Below are positions 1 to 7,717 of a DNA stretch of 8,822 bases, in pieces. Source of the DNA: Bacteroidaceae bacterium. Its GTDB lineage: Bacteria > Bacteroidota > Bacteroidia > Bacteroidales > Bacteroidaceae. The position numbers were made by a program, and so were the translations under genes. Within the stretch, counting starts at the first letter, position 1. Every line of letters starts with the position of its first letter. The notes below the pieces were generated by a model. That model was not told the DNA's origin and did no database searches. It saw only the letters and a program-made list of their open reading frames with translations. The stretch spans positions 1-8,822 of the forward strand of contig JAFZUB010000042.1 of the NCBI GenBank assembly GCA_017618515.1. The letters are read 5' to 3'.

Positions 1-3000
1 CGAGAAGTTGGCGGGGTCGTAGGGCATGGGATGGCGCTTGGAGGCTATGTCGAAGCGGGCATTGCTGATGGAGAAGTTGGTGTTGACGGTGGTGGAGGTG
101 ACGATATTCTCCAGCGAGTCGCGCTCAGACTTAGTGGTGCAGGCATCGAGGGCGTCGTCGAGCTTCATGTCGGTGTCGAGAGGATTATACTTCGGCTTCA
201 ACTTGCGCTTGGAGTAGGAATAGTAGAGCGGTATCCTCGCCTTGGCTTTCTCGGGGAAGAACTTACCGAGTTGCACATTGGTGGTGAAGGAGTACTCGTA
301 GAGGTTGTCGTTGCGGCGCTCACTGACGCCCTGCTCCAGTCCACCGAAGCCAGCAGTCTCTATATGGCCCATGGCAGAAACAGAGGCAAAGTCAGATACC
401 TGCACATCAAGCTTGGAGCGAGCTGCCCAGCCACCCTCGTCGGTATAGTCCTGCAAGCGCAGCTCGTTGACCCATACCTCGGCACTGCGCATGCCACGCG
501 AGTTGTTGCGCACACCAATCATCATGGTGCGCACCTCGCCCAGGGTAGGATTACCCATCACGGTTATCTTATTGTTGGGCGCATCGCTGTCATACTCATA
601 GTAGGGAGCCGTAAACGAGGCATTGCCCGCCGATTTCTCGCGGTTGCGAGCCTTCTTGATGGCGGTAAACTTGCTGAGGTCGATATCGAGCATATTGCTC
701 TCGGGCCACACAGCCTTGCAGTCGGCGTTGGTGTAGGTGTCGTAGTGTCCCTTGGGAGTGAGGGCGAGCGGTATCTCGTATTCGTAGTAGTTGTTGCGAT
801 AGTCGGAGCCGAGACGTATAAAGACGGATGCCTCGTTGTCCTTGAGATTGATATCGTCGGTCAGCGCGTTGGCATGCACAAACATCTGGATATGCTTGTA
901 CTGACGCAGATCCATATTGCTGGTCTTGTAGATGGCACGGCTCTCGCCGGAAGGCAGGTCTTTCACCGTGATGTTGAGAGCCTGCTCGTTGTTTTCGGTG
1001 AGCTGGCTGTTGTTGCGGTCCACCACTCTCGAGATGCCCGGCGGCAGCACATAGTTGACAGGTGTCTTGTCGTTGTTTTCCTGTATGCTGATGGCCGACA
1101 CGTCAAGCTGGCCCTCCGGCTCCTTGGTAGTGCTGCCGGTGAGCGAGTGCTCATAGTTGCGCCACTCGCCGCGCACCAGTTCGAAAGTACCGAAGCGCAG
1201 GATGGTGGGCTTCTCGAAGTTGGTCATATACATACGCATAAACCTGACTGACGAGAAGTCGCTGATATTTCCCTCTTTCTTGATGTAGTTGTCGAGCGGT
1301 ATGCGGAACAGATACCAGTCCACATTCTCACGGTTGCCGTTGCGCAGTGCCACGCTGGCCTCGCGGTGGTCCACGATATAGCCGGTGCCGACGCGCATGC
1401 TGTCGGGATGAATCTTCACGCGATACTCATAGTAGTTGTTGTACTCGTTGAGGGTGAAGTCCTCGTTGATATCCTCAGCGTCGGGGCGGGTCTTGTAGGC
1501 CGTAGAGTAGCTCTCTACATTGGTCTCGGCATCGGCGGAGTTGCCCTGCGGGTTGTTGATGCGCAGGTAGCGGTCAAGGATACTCACTTTGGCATCGTCG
1601 AAATCGGAGCCGCGGAAGTAGTGGAAGTTGTCACCAGCGGGGTCGAGGGCGATACTGTCATAGACGGCAGGCGACACCTTGGAGCGTATGTCGCTGAGGT
1701 ACTGCGAATAAGAGGGGTGCGTCCTCTCATCCTCGTCGTTCATACCATCGAGACCGAGATCCTGCTTGGCTCGCGAACCGCTGTTGGTGGTAAAGGCGTA
1801 GGTCACAGCATTTTGGGTAGCATAGACGCCCCAGTTGTTGGTGCTGTAGGTGGCCGAACTGGCCTCAAGGCCGAGACCGCTCTCGTACGATTTGTTGCCG
1901 TCTCTCAAGATATCCTCACTGATATCGCCGAGGTCGATATAGAATTCACCGCCGGGATTGTTGTTGCCCTGCTGACGCGAGTAGATAAACGGGTCGAGCA
2001 TCCAGAACTCGATATACTCTATGTTGGCGGCATCAAAGTCGGTGGTCTCCAGCGAGCGCATCATACCACCCCAGTGTTCTGCCGGATTGTTGAGCTGGCC
2101 CTTGCTGTCAACGTCGGGGTTGAGGTTGTAGGGACCGCGCAAATTGGGATAATAGGCCAGGTTGAGGATGTCAAGCGTTGACGACTGACCATAGGTCAAC
2201 TCGCGGTTGGGGAACAGCTCGGTGCGATACACCTCTCTCACATAGTGGTTGCTCAGCTGCTCCATATCGCTCTTGATATAGCCGGGGGTGAGCGACGACG
2301 AACGGCGAGTGAAGAGCGGGTCGATATTGTACCAGCTCAACAGTGCGCGGTTGTAGCCATAACGCACATCGTCGATATGGCTGCTCTCGCTGAATCGCAG
2401 CGGACAGCTACTTATCACCCACTCGCTGGGGATATTGACATTGATTGACGACTTGGTATTCTCAAAATCGTCGATATATGAGGAGCCGGCCTGGCTCTGG
2501 TCATTCTTGCCCGCAATCAGTTGGGCAAACTCAGCGCTGAAGTTGATCTGCGAGGGCTGCTCCAGATGCAGCAGCGGTATCTTATCGAAGAGGTCGGTCA
2601 GCCACTGGCTACGCTTCTTCCAACTAACATTCAAACCCCAGATGGTATTGTTGAGCGGCTCGGCGCCCATTGCCACCTTGGTGGTCAGCGACTGCTCCTT
2701 CAGGTGCATAATGGTACCGCCAAACACCAGATCCTTCGACACATCATACTGCCAGTTGAGGCCCAGCATCGTCTTGCGTTGGAAAGCCTCGCCGTCGTTG
2801 CTCTCAAGGCTCACACTGACCTGAGTGCCTGCATCAATAATGCTCTGGTTGATTATGGTCACCTCACCGGCTGTGTAGTTGACGGTATAGTCGGTGTTCT
2901 CTATCAGCGTCACGCCGCCGGCAGTCACTCTCACCGAGCCGCGCGGCACATTCATCGAGCCGAGCGAGATGACATTGCTGCCACCCGAGCCCTTAAACTG

Positions 3001-5007
3001 ACCGGTAAGCACAAACTTGTCTTTCTCCACCACCTGACGAGCTCTCACCAGAGTAGAGTCGTAGAGCTCTTGGAACACATACTTGTCGCTCACAGCCTGG
3101 TTGCCTATCACCTTGGCCAGATAGCTGCCAAATGGTTCCACTGACGGGAAGAACACACGGCCCGTACTGCGGTCCACCGTATAGCCCTCCACATAGTCGA
3201 AGTAGCCGTTGGGGTGTGGCTGCTGCTTATTGTCCAGTCGGTCGAGGTTGAGCAGGGAGAGGAGCGTGCGGTCCTTATACTGAGCCTCGGGCAGATAGGT
3301 GAGATAGACACCCGTGGTGTCGCTGAGGTATTTGATGTCGAGCCTGAACTTGTCGGCCTGCACCGATGTGGCACCCAGATTATATACGTTCTTCATCATG
3401 AGGTCCCAGTTGGGCATGGTCGGAGTGCATGCCGCATTTCTGATGGCCTTCACATAGAGGCAGGTGGTGTTGTCATTGCGGTCGGTAGAGAACTCGCCCA
3501 CCTGATAGGTGGTGCCCATATAGGTGTATTCGTATGCCACAGCAAGCACCTGGTCAGTCTGCAGCGTTGTCTTGAGCGAGATGAAGCCCAGCGCCCTGTT
3601 CACCGTATATTCGTTGCTGCTCAGCAGTCGGGCGCTCTCCACCTTCTCATAGTCCACACCGCCCTCGAGGCCTGCGCTGCTCATGGTAGCATACACCTGG
3701 CTTATCTGTCGGGCGTCAGAGTATTGGTTGTTGATGGTGGAATAGAGATCATTGCTGGCGTTGGCAGGGTTGCTGGTACCGCTGGCATGCCACCGCGAAT
3801 TGCTGATATGGCTATTCTCGGCCAAGTCGGGAAACGCCACTATGTTGCGGGTGTTGGTAGTAGTATTGTTTTTGTTGGTCACCCACACCTCGATGCGCGT
3901 TATCTCTATACCACTGGCGATGGCAGGCAGCGTTGACATCCAGCGGTCGTAGTTGTCGCGGAAGAAATGACCGAGGAAGAAGTGACGGTTGCTCTCGTAG
4001 GCGTTGCCGGCTATCTCGAAGTTGGTCAGCTGATTACCACCGCTAGCGCTCACCGACTTGCTCACCGACTTCTTCTGGCTCACAGCCAGCTGCAGCTTGA
4101 GCTTGCCAAACTGCATGTCGGTCCTCAGTCCGAAGAGGCTGCTCGCACCGGTCACCAGCGAGTTGTTGCTTGGGAAACTGATGTTGCCCGCCTCCACCAA
4201 CTTGATAATCTCGTCCTCTTTGCCCTCATACTTCAGCTTGAGGTTCTTCATGTCGTAGTCAAACGAAGCCTCAGTGTTGTAGTTGAGGTTCATATCCATC
4301 TTGTCGCCAATCTTGCCCTGCAGACTCACGTTGACCTTCTCGTCGAAGTCAAAGCCCGTCGTCTTACGGTTGCGGATGGGCAGCGACGGATTGTCGATGT
4401 CCTTCATGTTGACGCCAATCTTGAGCTCAGCCTCGCCCTGCACCTTCACCTGCACACCGCCAGGGCCGAATATCTTCTCGGCGGGGCCGAGGTCAAACTT
4501 CATGTCGGTGAAGTCAAACTTCTTCTTGCCGGCCTCCTCATAGGCGTCCTGGTTCTTGCGGTGGAAGTAGGCAGCCATGCTGCGGCGCAGGCTCCAGCGG
4601 TCATACTCGTCGCGAGTCATGAGGAAGGGAGCGTTGAGGTAGCTGTCGCCTATCTTGGTGCCCAACTTATAGCTGCCGGTGTACTCGTCATACACCGCCT
4701 CCGTCTTGGCGTTCTCTGCGTCACGCAGGTCCAGCATCTTGTCGTCTATATCCTTCTGACTTACCGGCGCCGTCTTCTTCACGCCGTAGCGCGTGGAGTC
4801 CATAGGAAGGCCCCCCTCTATGGGGGACACTCCCTCCCCATTCAGGGGGAGGGCTGAGGAGGGGGTCTCCTCCACCTCTTGTAACTCATACACCCCTACC
4901 GCCATATCACCGCGGGTACCTTGCGCTATCTGCCAGGCACCTGTCAGCAGCACGACTCCAGCGAGCCATGCCCAGAACTTGCGGTGTGTATGTCGGTTAA
5001 TCTTCAT
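1..5007 (-). CDS. sprA: SprA/Sov, type IX secretion system outer-membrane translocon (3' part beyond the window)
   Basis: SprA (Sov in Porphyromonas gingivalis) forms the very large outer-membrane beta-barrel through which type IX substrates leave the cell; in gliding species it is also needed for motility. The frame starts at ATG 5007 and I found no stop in the stretches I translated down to the left edge, giving 1669 visible codons; family members are about 2400-2500 residues, so roughly the last third is missing. Residues 1-30 are a signal peptide (basic MKINRHTHRK, then a hydrophobic core). Family landmarks include KYEGKEDEIIK (259-269), LFGLRTDMQFGKL (291-303), SSYIDDFE (about 842-849), YGYNRALLSWYNIDPLF (about 880-900), EVWVNELRL (about 1507-1515) and HPMPYDPANFS at the visible end. 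Residues about 47-68 are an inserted palindromic repeat not expected in the family. The start is set by the signal peptide and lies 25 bases after the ruvA stop, implying one transcript. SD-like GAAAAG lies just before the ATG. Confidence 0.97.
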   Translation of the reverse strand, partial: MKINRHTHRKFWAWLAGVVLLTGAWQIAQGTRGDMAVGVYELQEVEETPSSALPLNGEGVSPIEGGLPMDSTRYGVKKTAPVSQKDIDDKMLDLRDAENAKTEAVYDEYTGSYKLGTKIGDSYLNAPFLMTRDEYDRWSLRRSMAAYFHRKNQDAYEEAGKKKFDFTDMKFDLGPAEKIFGPGGVQVKVQGEAELKIGVNMKDIDNPSLPIRNRKTTGFDFDEKVNVSLQGKIGDKMDMNLNYNTEASFDYDMKNLKLKYEGKEDEIIKLVEAGNISFPSNNSLVTGASSLFGLRTDMQFGKLKLQLAVSQKKSVSKSVSASGGNQLTNFEIAGNAYESNRHFFLGHFFRDNYDRWMSTLPAIASGIEITRIEVWVTNKNNTTTNTRNIVAFPDLAENSHISNSRWHASGTSNPANASNDLYSTINNQYSDARQISQVYATMSSAGLEGGVDYEKVESARLLSSNEYTVNRALGFISLKTTLQTDQVLAVAYEYTYMGTTYQVGEFSTDRNDNTTCLYVKAIRNAACTPTMPNWDLMMKNVYNLGATSVQADKFRLDIKYLSDTTGVYLTYLPEAQYKDRTLLSLLNLDRLDNKQQPHPNGYFDYVEGYTVDRSTGRVFFPSVEPFGSYLAKVIGNQAVSDKYVFQELYDSTLVRARQVVEKDKFVLTGQFKGSGGSNVISLGSMNVPRGSVRVTAGGVTLIENTDYTVNYTAGEVTIINQSIIDAGTQVSVSLESNDGEAFQRKTMLGLNWQYDVSKDLVFGGTIMHLKEQSLTTKVAMGAEPLNNTIWGLNVSWKKRSQWLTDLFDKIPLLHLEQPSQINFSAEFAQLIAGKNDQSQAGSSYIDDFENTKSSINVNIPSEWVISSCPLRFSESSHIDDVRYGYNRALLSWYNIDPLFTRRSSSLTPGYIKSDMEQLSNHYVREVYRTELFPNRELTYGQSSTLDILNLAYYPNLRGPYNLNPDVDSKGQLNNPAEHWGGMMRSLETTDFDAANIEYIEFWMLDPFIYSRQQGNNNPGGEFYIDLGDISEDILRDGNKSYESGLGLEASSATYSTNNWGVYATQNAVTYAFTTNSGSRAKQDLGLDGMNDEDERTHPSYSQYLSDIRSKVSPAVYDSIALDPAGDNFHYFRGSDFDDAKVSILDRYLRINNPQGNSADAETNVESYSTAYKTRPDAEDINEDFTLNEYNNYYEYRVKIHPDSMRVGTGYIVDHREASVALRNGNRENVDWYLFRIPLDNYIKKEGNISDFSSVRFMRMYMTNFEKPTILRFGTFELVRGEWRNYEHSLTGSTTKEPEGQLDVSAISIQENNDKTPVNYVLPPGISRVVDRNNSQLTENNEQALNITVKDLPSGESRAIYKTSNMDLRQYKHIQMFVHANALTDDINLKDNEASVFIRLGSDYRNNYYEYEIPLALTPKGHYDTYTNADCKAVWPESNMLDIDLSKFTAIKKARNREKSAGNASFTAPYYEYDSDAPNNKITVMGNPTLGEVRTMMIGVRNNSRGMRSAEVWVNELRLQDYTDEGGWAARSKLDVQVSDFASVSAMGHIETAGFGGLEQGVSERRNDNLYEYSFTTNVQLGKFFPEKAKARIPLYYSYSKRKLKPKYNPLDTDMKLDDALDACTTKSERDSLENIVTSTTVNTNFSISNARFDIASKRHPMPYDPANFS
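4805..4870 (-). repeat. GC-rich palindromic element inside sprA
   Basis: Two small inverted repeats sit side by side. One has arms CCCTCCCC (4832-4839) and GGGGAGGG (4846-4853); the other has arms CCCCC (4812-4816) and GGGGG (4822-4826) around a 5-base loop. On the coding strand the block begins AGACCC. It encodes about 22 Pro/Gly/Ser-rich residues (47-68 of SprA) between the signal peptide and the first conserved mature segment (RYGVKKT). The reading frame stays open through it. A related palindrome lies in ruvA at 5513-5552. It behaves like an in-frame insertion element comparable in principle to Rickettsia palindromic elements; that comparison is inference. Confidence 0.75.
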
Positions 5008-5008
5008 C

Positions 5009-5029
5009 TTTTCGACTCTCGACTCTAGA
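5009..5029. repeat. Heptamer repeat in the ruvA-sprA gap
   Basis: On the plus strand three 7-base units follow one another: TTTTCGA (5009-5015), CTCTCGA (5016-5022) and CTCTAGA (5023-5029). They fill nearly all of the 25-base gap between the ruvA stop (5033-5035) and the sprA ATG (5007), where the sprA ribosome-binding region must lie. The same CTCTCGA-type unit recurs in the pntB hinge at 8287-8314. A change in unit number would alter spacing upstream of sprA. Confidence 0.7.
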
Positions 5030-5032
5030 CCC

Positions 5033-5674
5033 CTACAGCGCCTTCAGCGCCTGCTTGATAATTTGTTCAGCCTTGAGGTCGGGTTCCTTGGCCAGCAGTT
5101 CCTTTACCACCTTCTTGGTGGGAGCCGGTGAGAAACCGAGCATCTGCAGTGCAGCAATGGCCTCCTCGCCCTCCACGCTCAATTGACCATTGACCATTGA
5201 CGATTGACCATTGGCGCTAACCGCTGACCGTTCAATGCTAACCGTTCTTACCTTGTCCTGTAGCTCCACGATGATGCGCTGTGCCGTCTTGCCGCCGATA
5301 CCTTTCACTCGTTTGAGCATGCCATCGCGTCCGTCGGCGATAATGGCTGCGAGCTCAGGGGCGGGATATGCGGAGAGGATGGTGCGGGCAGTGTTGCCGC
5401 CCACTCCGCTCACGGTGATGAGGAGCAGAAACAGCTCACGCTCCTCCTTGGTGGCAAACCCGAAGAGCACCCACGCATCTTCGCGGATGTCTTCGTAAAC
5501 ATAGAGTTTCACTTCCCCTCCCTTCATGGGAGGGGTTAGGGGTGGGTCTGTCTCCTTTCTCAGCTCATCATACGAACTCAGCGAGATGTTGAGTTCATAC
5601 CCAACACCCGCTGCTTCTATCACGGCCTTCGCCGGCGTAAGCTCCGCCAGTTGGCCCTTTATATAGTCAATCAT
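5033..5674 (-). CDS. ruvA: RuvA, Holliday junction branch-migration subunit
   Basis: RuvA binds four-way DNA junctions as a tetramer and recruits the RuvB motor for branch migration in recombination and repair; RuvC then cleaves the junction. The 213-residue product has the family order: N-terminal OB-fold domain beginning MIDYIKGQL, with the conserved EDIREDAWVLFGF (61-73); two helix-hairpin-helix motifs, VSGVGGNTA (88-96) and VKGIGGKTAQRII (123-135); a flexible linker (about 145-170); and domain III (170-213), which contacts RuvB. E. coli RuvA is 203 residues. The extra length comes from two repeat-derived segments: about ten residues at 42-53 (DPPLTPPMKGG), a palindromic element in the OB fold, and a linker built of 7-base repeats. 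ATG 5674 is chosen because the family begins MI-x-x-I-x-G; an in-frame ATG at 5722 would add 16 residues without homology. sprA follows after 25 bases, an arrangement also known from other Bacteroidota. Confidence 0.97.
   Translation of the reverse strand: MIDYIKGQLAELTPAKAVIEAAGVGYELNISLSSYDELRKETDPPLTPPMKGGEVKLYVYEDIREDAWVLFGFATKEERELFLLLITVSGVGGNTARTILSAYPAPELAAIIADGRDGMLKRVKGIGGKTAQRIIVELQDKVRTVSIERSAVSANGQSSMVNGQLSVEGEEAIAALQMLGFSPAPTKKVVKELLAKEPDLKAEQIIKQALKAL
5180..5249. repeat. ruvA: Ten degenerate heptamers in the ruvA interdomain linker
   Basis: Read on the plus strand, 5180-5214 is five 7-base units of the form NNATTGA (CAATTGA, CCATTGA twice, CGATTGA, CCATTGG). The next 35 bases continue in 7-base phase as CGCTAAC, CGCTGAC, CGTTCAA, TGCTAAC and CGTTCTT. 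The tract encodes the linker between the second helix-hairpin-helix domain and domain III. Because 7 is not a multiple of 3, gain or loss of a single unit would put domain III out of frame. Confidence 0.8.
5513..5552 (-). repeat. ruvA: GC-rich palindromic element inside ruvA
   Basis: A perfect inverted repeat has arms CCCCTCCC (5515-5522) and GGGAGGGG (5528-5535) around a 5-base loop, followed on the plus strand by TTAGGGGTGGGTCT. It encodes DPPLTPPMKGG, which by eye is an extra stretch of about ten residues in the OB-fold domain compared with E. coli RuvA. On the coding strand it starts AGACCC and ends GAAGTG, as the element in sprA at 4805-4870 similarly does (AGACCC, then GGAGTG). The two copies are therefore probably one family, in the same orientation. 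Confidence 0.75.
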
Positions 5675-5678
5675 AGTA

Positions 5679-5721
5679 TGTGCGTGTGCGTTACAACATA
5701 TAATAACGCGAAAAACGCACA
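5679..5721 (-). promoter_or_regulatory. Dyad in the ruvA leader, next to the start codon
   Basis: Two nested 6-base inverted repeats occur between the LRR gene stop (5723) and the ruvA ATG (5674). The outer arms are TGTGCG (5679-5684) and CGCACA (5716-5721); the inner arms are GCGTTA (5688-5693) and TAACGC (5704-5709), with a 10-base AT-rich loop and an internal bulge of 3 and 6 bases. As RNA it could fold into a hairpin whose base is 4 bases from the ruvA start codon, where it could hinder initiation. No U-run follows, so a standard intrinsic terminator is unlikely. An operator or translational control element is possible. Function is inferred. Confidence 0.55.
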
Positions 5722-5722
5722 A

Positions 5723-7669
5723 TTATTGCCCAGCGTCGCCTTCAATAATCAATTTATACACATTGACCACGTCGGCGGTATTAACCTTCAGGCTCTCGTC
5801 CACGTCGGCAAAATAGTCCACCATGCCCGATTCGGTGCCATTGATGATATAGGAGTATATAGCCACCACATCGGCAGTGTTGCGGCTGCCGTCAGCGTTG
5901 ACATCACCGCGCAGTGGCAGCTCCTTGATATTAGCAAACCGGCTCCACACCCACTCGTTGTTTTGGTAGGTTTCGAGGCTTCCCTTGGGCACGTAAAGCG
6001 TAACGCTTCCATAGTGCTGGTCGAGGAACGGCGCTACACCCGCATAACCGTCATACGGTCCCGGCGGCTCGGTGCCGAGGCACACCACCGTGCTGAGATT
6101 GTAACCGTTGTGCACATAGTAGTGCAGCGTCTTCACCGAGGCAGGCAGCACCAGCGTCTTGACCCTCGGCGGAATGGCGTATTGCCCGATAGAAACCAGC
6201 GTAGGCGGAAGCGAGAGTACGTTCACCCACGTGTAATTGAAAGTGTTATACTCCAATTTCGTAATATTGGCCTTGATATTAACTTTGTCGATAGAGCTAT
6301 TACTGAACGCGCCGCTCTTAATGTCTGTCACACTCTCCGGCACCTCCAGATAGTCCATCGTAATTCCATAGAAGGCGCTTCCTGCCAGCGTCTCCACCCC
6401 GTCGGGGATAACCGTGGCACAGGTGGCCAGCACCAGAGTATTGGTCTCTGTTTCGATGATGCTGTTGCAGTCGTTGCGGCTGTCATACTTGGGGTTGCCC
6501 TCTTCCACCGTCAAGTGCTTGAGGGAGCAGAAGCCGAATGCAGTGTGGTTCAACTCCGTGGTAGCGGCAGGGATTGTCACCTCCGTCAGCCCTGTATTGC
6601 GGAAAGCCTCAAAGCCTATACGCGTCACGGTAGGCAAGAAAGTGAACTCCTTCAGCGCCTCGCATTTCAAGCACATACATTCGGGTATCTCGGTGATGCC
6701 ATCGTGCAAAGTGAGGTTAGTCAACTTGGTACATCCGTTAAAAATATCGTTGCCAATCTTAGTCACCGTCTCTGGCACAGTAAACTCCGTGAAGCCGCAC
6801 TGCGCGAATGTAGCAGCAGGCAGCTCCGTGATGCCATCGTGTATGCCCACCCTCGTCAGATTGCCACAGCCATAGAATACGCCATCGCCGAGGCTGTTGA
6901 TAGTCTTCGGGATATCAAACTCCGTAATGTCCGCACCGCTATACGAATAGTCGCCCAGCTTCGATACAGACGACGGAATCCTCGTGTTCTTGCACGCTCT
7001 CACCAGCGTAGCAGTGGCACTCTCTATCACAGCGTTACAGTTGCTGCGGCTGTCATACTTCGTATTGCCGGCCTCCACGCTCAGACTCTCGATAGTATTG
7101 TAGGGAAACGCCCTCGCGCCAATCTCCTGCACCGTCCACGGCACCGTGATGCTGGTCAGCTTGCCACAATCTGCGAAGGCCTCCTCACCGATGCTCTCCA
7201 CACCTCCGTTAAACTGCACGGAGGACAGAACCGGGCAGTTGGCAAAGGCCCTCTTGCCTATCGTACTCACAGACCCGGGGATATTGATGCTCTCGAGGGT
7301 ACATCCTTCAAACGCAGTTTCACCTATCACCTCAAGGCTCCACGGCAAATCGATGCTACGCATGGCGCGGCACCACCAAAAAGCTCCCTTGGCAATCTCC
7401 TTCAGTCCGCCCGGCAGTCGGATATTTCTACTCTCGCTATAGATGAAGGAACTCGGGCCTGCCTTTACCACGGTATAGTTCTGCCCCTGATACTGCACCT
7501 CGTCGGGTATCCATATATCGTCACTGGTCCAGCGCGGGGTGCTCTCTATCTGTGCCGTCATCTCCTCGGCCGAGAGGATGGAATACTTCACGTTGCCTAC
7601 CTCAAAGGTCTGAGCCCCTGAGCACAGGCATCCCAACAACAGGGAAGCGACAAACAAAAATCTTTTCAT
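5723..7669 (-). CDS. Secreted BspA-like leucine-rich-repeat protein with dockerin-like C-terminus
   Basis: The 648-residue product starts with a signal peptide (MKRFLFVASLLLGCLCSGAQ; cleavage probably after SGA, though LLGC makes a lipoprotein site conceivable). Residues about 55-510 are tandem LRR_5/BspA-type repeats of the pattern IP-x-x-V-x-x-IG-x-x-AF-x-x-C-x-x-L. Two special modules (about 196-226 and 386-415) share GN-x-KYDSR-x-x-CN and a following IE-x-x-T. A connecting stretch with LYVPKGSLETYQ, typical of BspA ends, leads to a dockerin-like tail from residue 588. That tail has two EF-hand-like loops: D589-D600 (DVNADGSRNTAD, good calcium ligands) and D622-D633 (DVDESLKVNTAD, weaker). 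BspA relatives are surface proteins that can bind host matrix proteins or other bacteria; binding here is not shown. No canonical type IX C-terminal sorting domain is visible. The gene has its own promoter at 7696-7727, and ATG 7669 is fixed by the signal peptide. It sits between pntB and ruvA without an obvious functional tie to either. Confidence 0.93.
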   Translation of the reverse strand: MKRFLFVASLLLGCLCSGAQTFEVGNVKYSILSAEEMTAQIESTPRWTSDDIWIPDEVQYQGQNYTVVKAGPSSFIYSESRNIRLPGGLKEIAKGAFWWCRAMRSIDLPWSLEVIGETAFEGCTLESINIPGSVSTIGKRAFANCPVLSSVQFNGGVESIGEEAFADCGKLTSITVPWTVQEIGARAFPYNTIESLSVEAGNTKYDSRSNCNAVIESATATLVRACKNTRIPSSVSKLGDYSYSGADITEFDIPKTINSLGDGVFYGCGNLTRVGIHDGITELPAATFAQCGFTEFTVPETVTKIGNDIFNGCTKLTNLTLHDGITEIPECMCLKCEALKEFTFLPTVTRIGFEAFRNTGLTEVTIPAATTELNHTAFGFCSLKHLTVEEGNPKYDSRNDCNSIIETETNTLVLATCATVIPDGVETLAGSAFYGITMDYLEVPESVTDIKSGAFSNSSIDKVNIKANITKLEYNTFNYTWVNVLSLPPTLVSIGQYAIPPRVKTLVLPASVKTLHYYVHNGYNLSTVVCLGTEPPGPYDGYAGVAPFLDQHYGSVTLYVPKGSLETYQNNEWVWSRFANIKELPLRGDVNADGSRNTADVVAIYSYIINGTESGMVDYFADVDESLKVNTADVVNVYKLIIEGDAGQ

Positions 7670-7695
7670 ATTTCAATTGATTAATTTTTATTCTG

Positions 7696-7717
7696 CAAAG
7701 ATAAAGAAATATCTTTG
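7696..7717. promoter_or_regulatory. Perfect inverted repeat over the -7 box
   Basis: CAAAGATA (7696-7703) and TATCTTTG (7710-7717) form perfect 8-base arms around AAGAAA. One arm is the -7 element of the promoter above, and the other lies in the spacer. This could be a regulator's operator, or a chance result of low-complexity AT-rich sequence. The plus-strand TATCTTTG lacks a TTTG at the right distance, so a divergent promoter is not supported. Confidence 0.45.

Noticed and set aside
4047..4070. A 12-base tandem duplication in sprA (giving SVSKSVS)
   Set aside because: Only two copies in a Lys/Ser-rich stretch; a common chance or codon-repeat effect, too weak to report.
31..4857. A series of plus-strand open frames across 31-4857
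   Set aside because: All are in antisense codon register with sprA, whose translation carries family motifs from end to end.
5675..5722. An upstream in-frame ATG that would add 16 residues to RuvA
   Set aside because: The extra residues match nothing in RuvA, whose family starts MI-x-x-I-x-G, and the added stretch is encoded by the dyad.
5651..7621. A 656-codon open frame on the plus strand opposite the LRR gene
   Set aside because: It is in exact codon register with the minus-strand gene and exists because that gene rarely uses TTA, CTA and TCA codons. It has no family resemblance, while the opposite strand has a signal peptide, LRRs and a dockerin tail.
7710..7717. A divergent promoter on the plus strand (TATCTTTG)
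   Set aside because: No TTTG box lies about 20 bases upstream, and no plus-strand gene follows.
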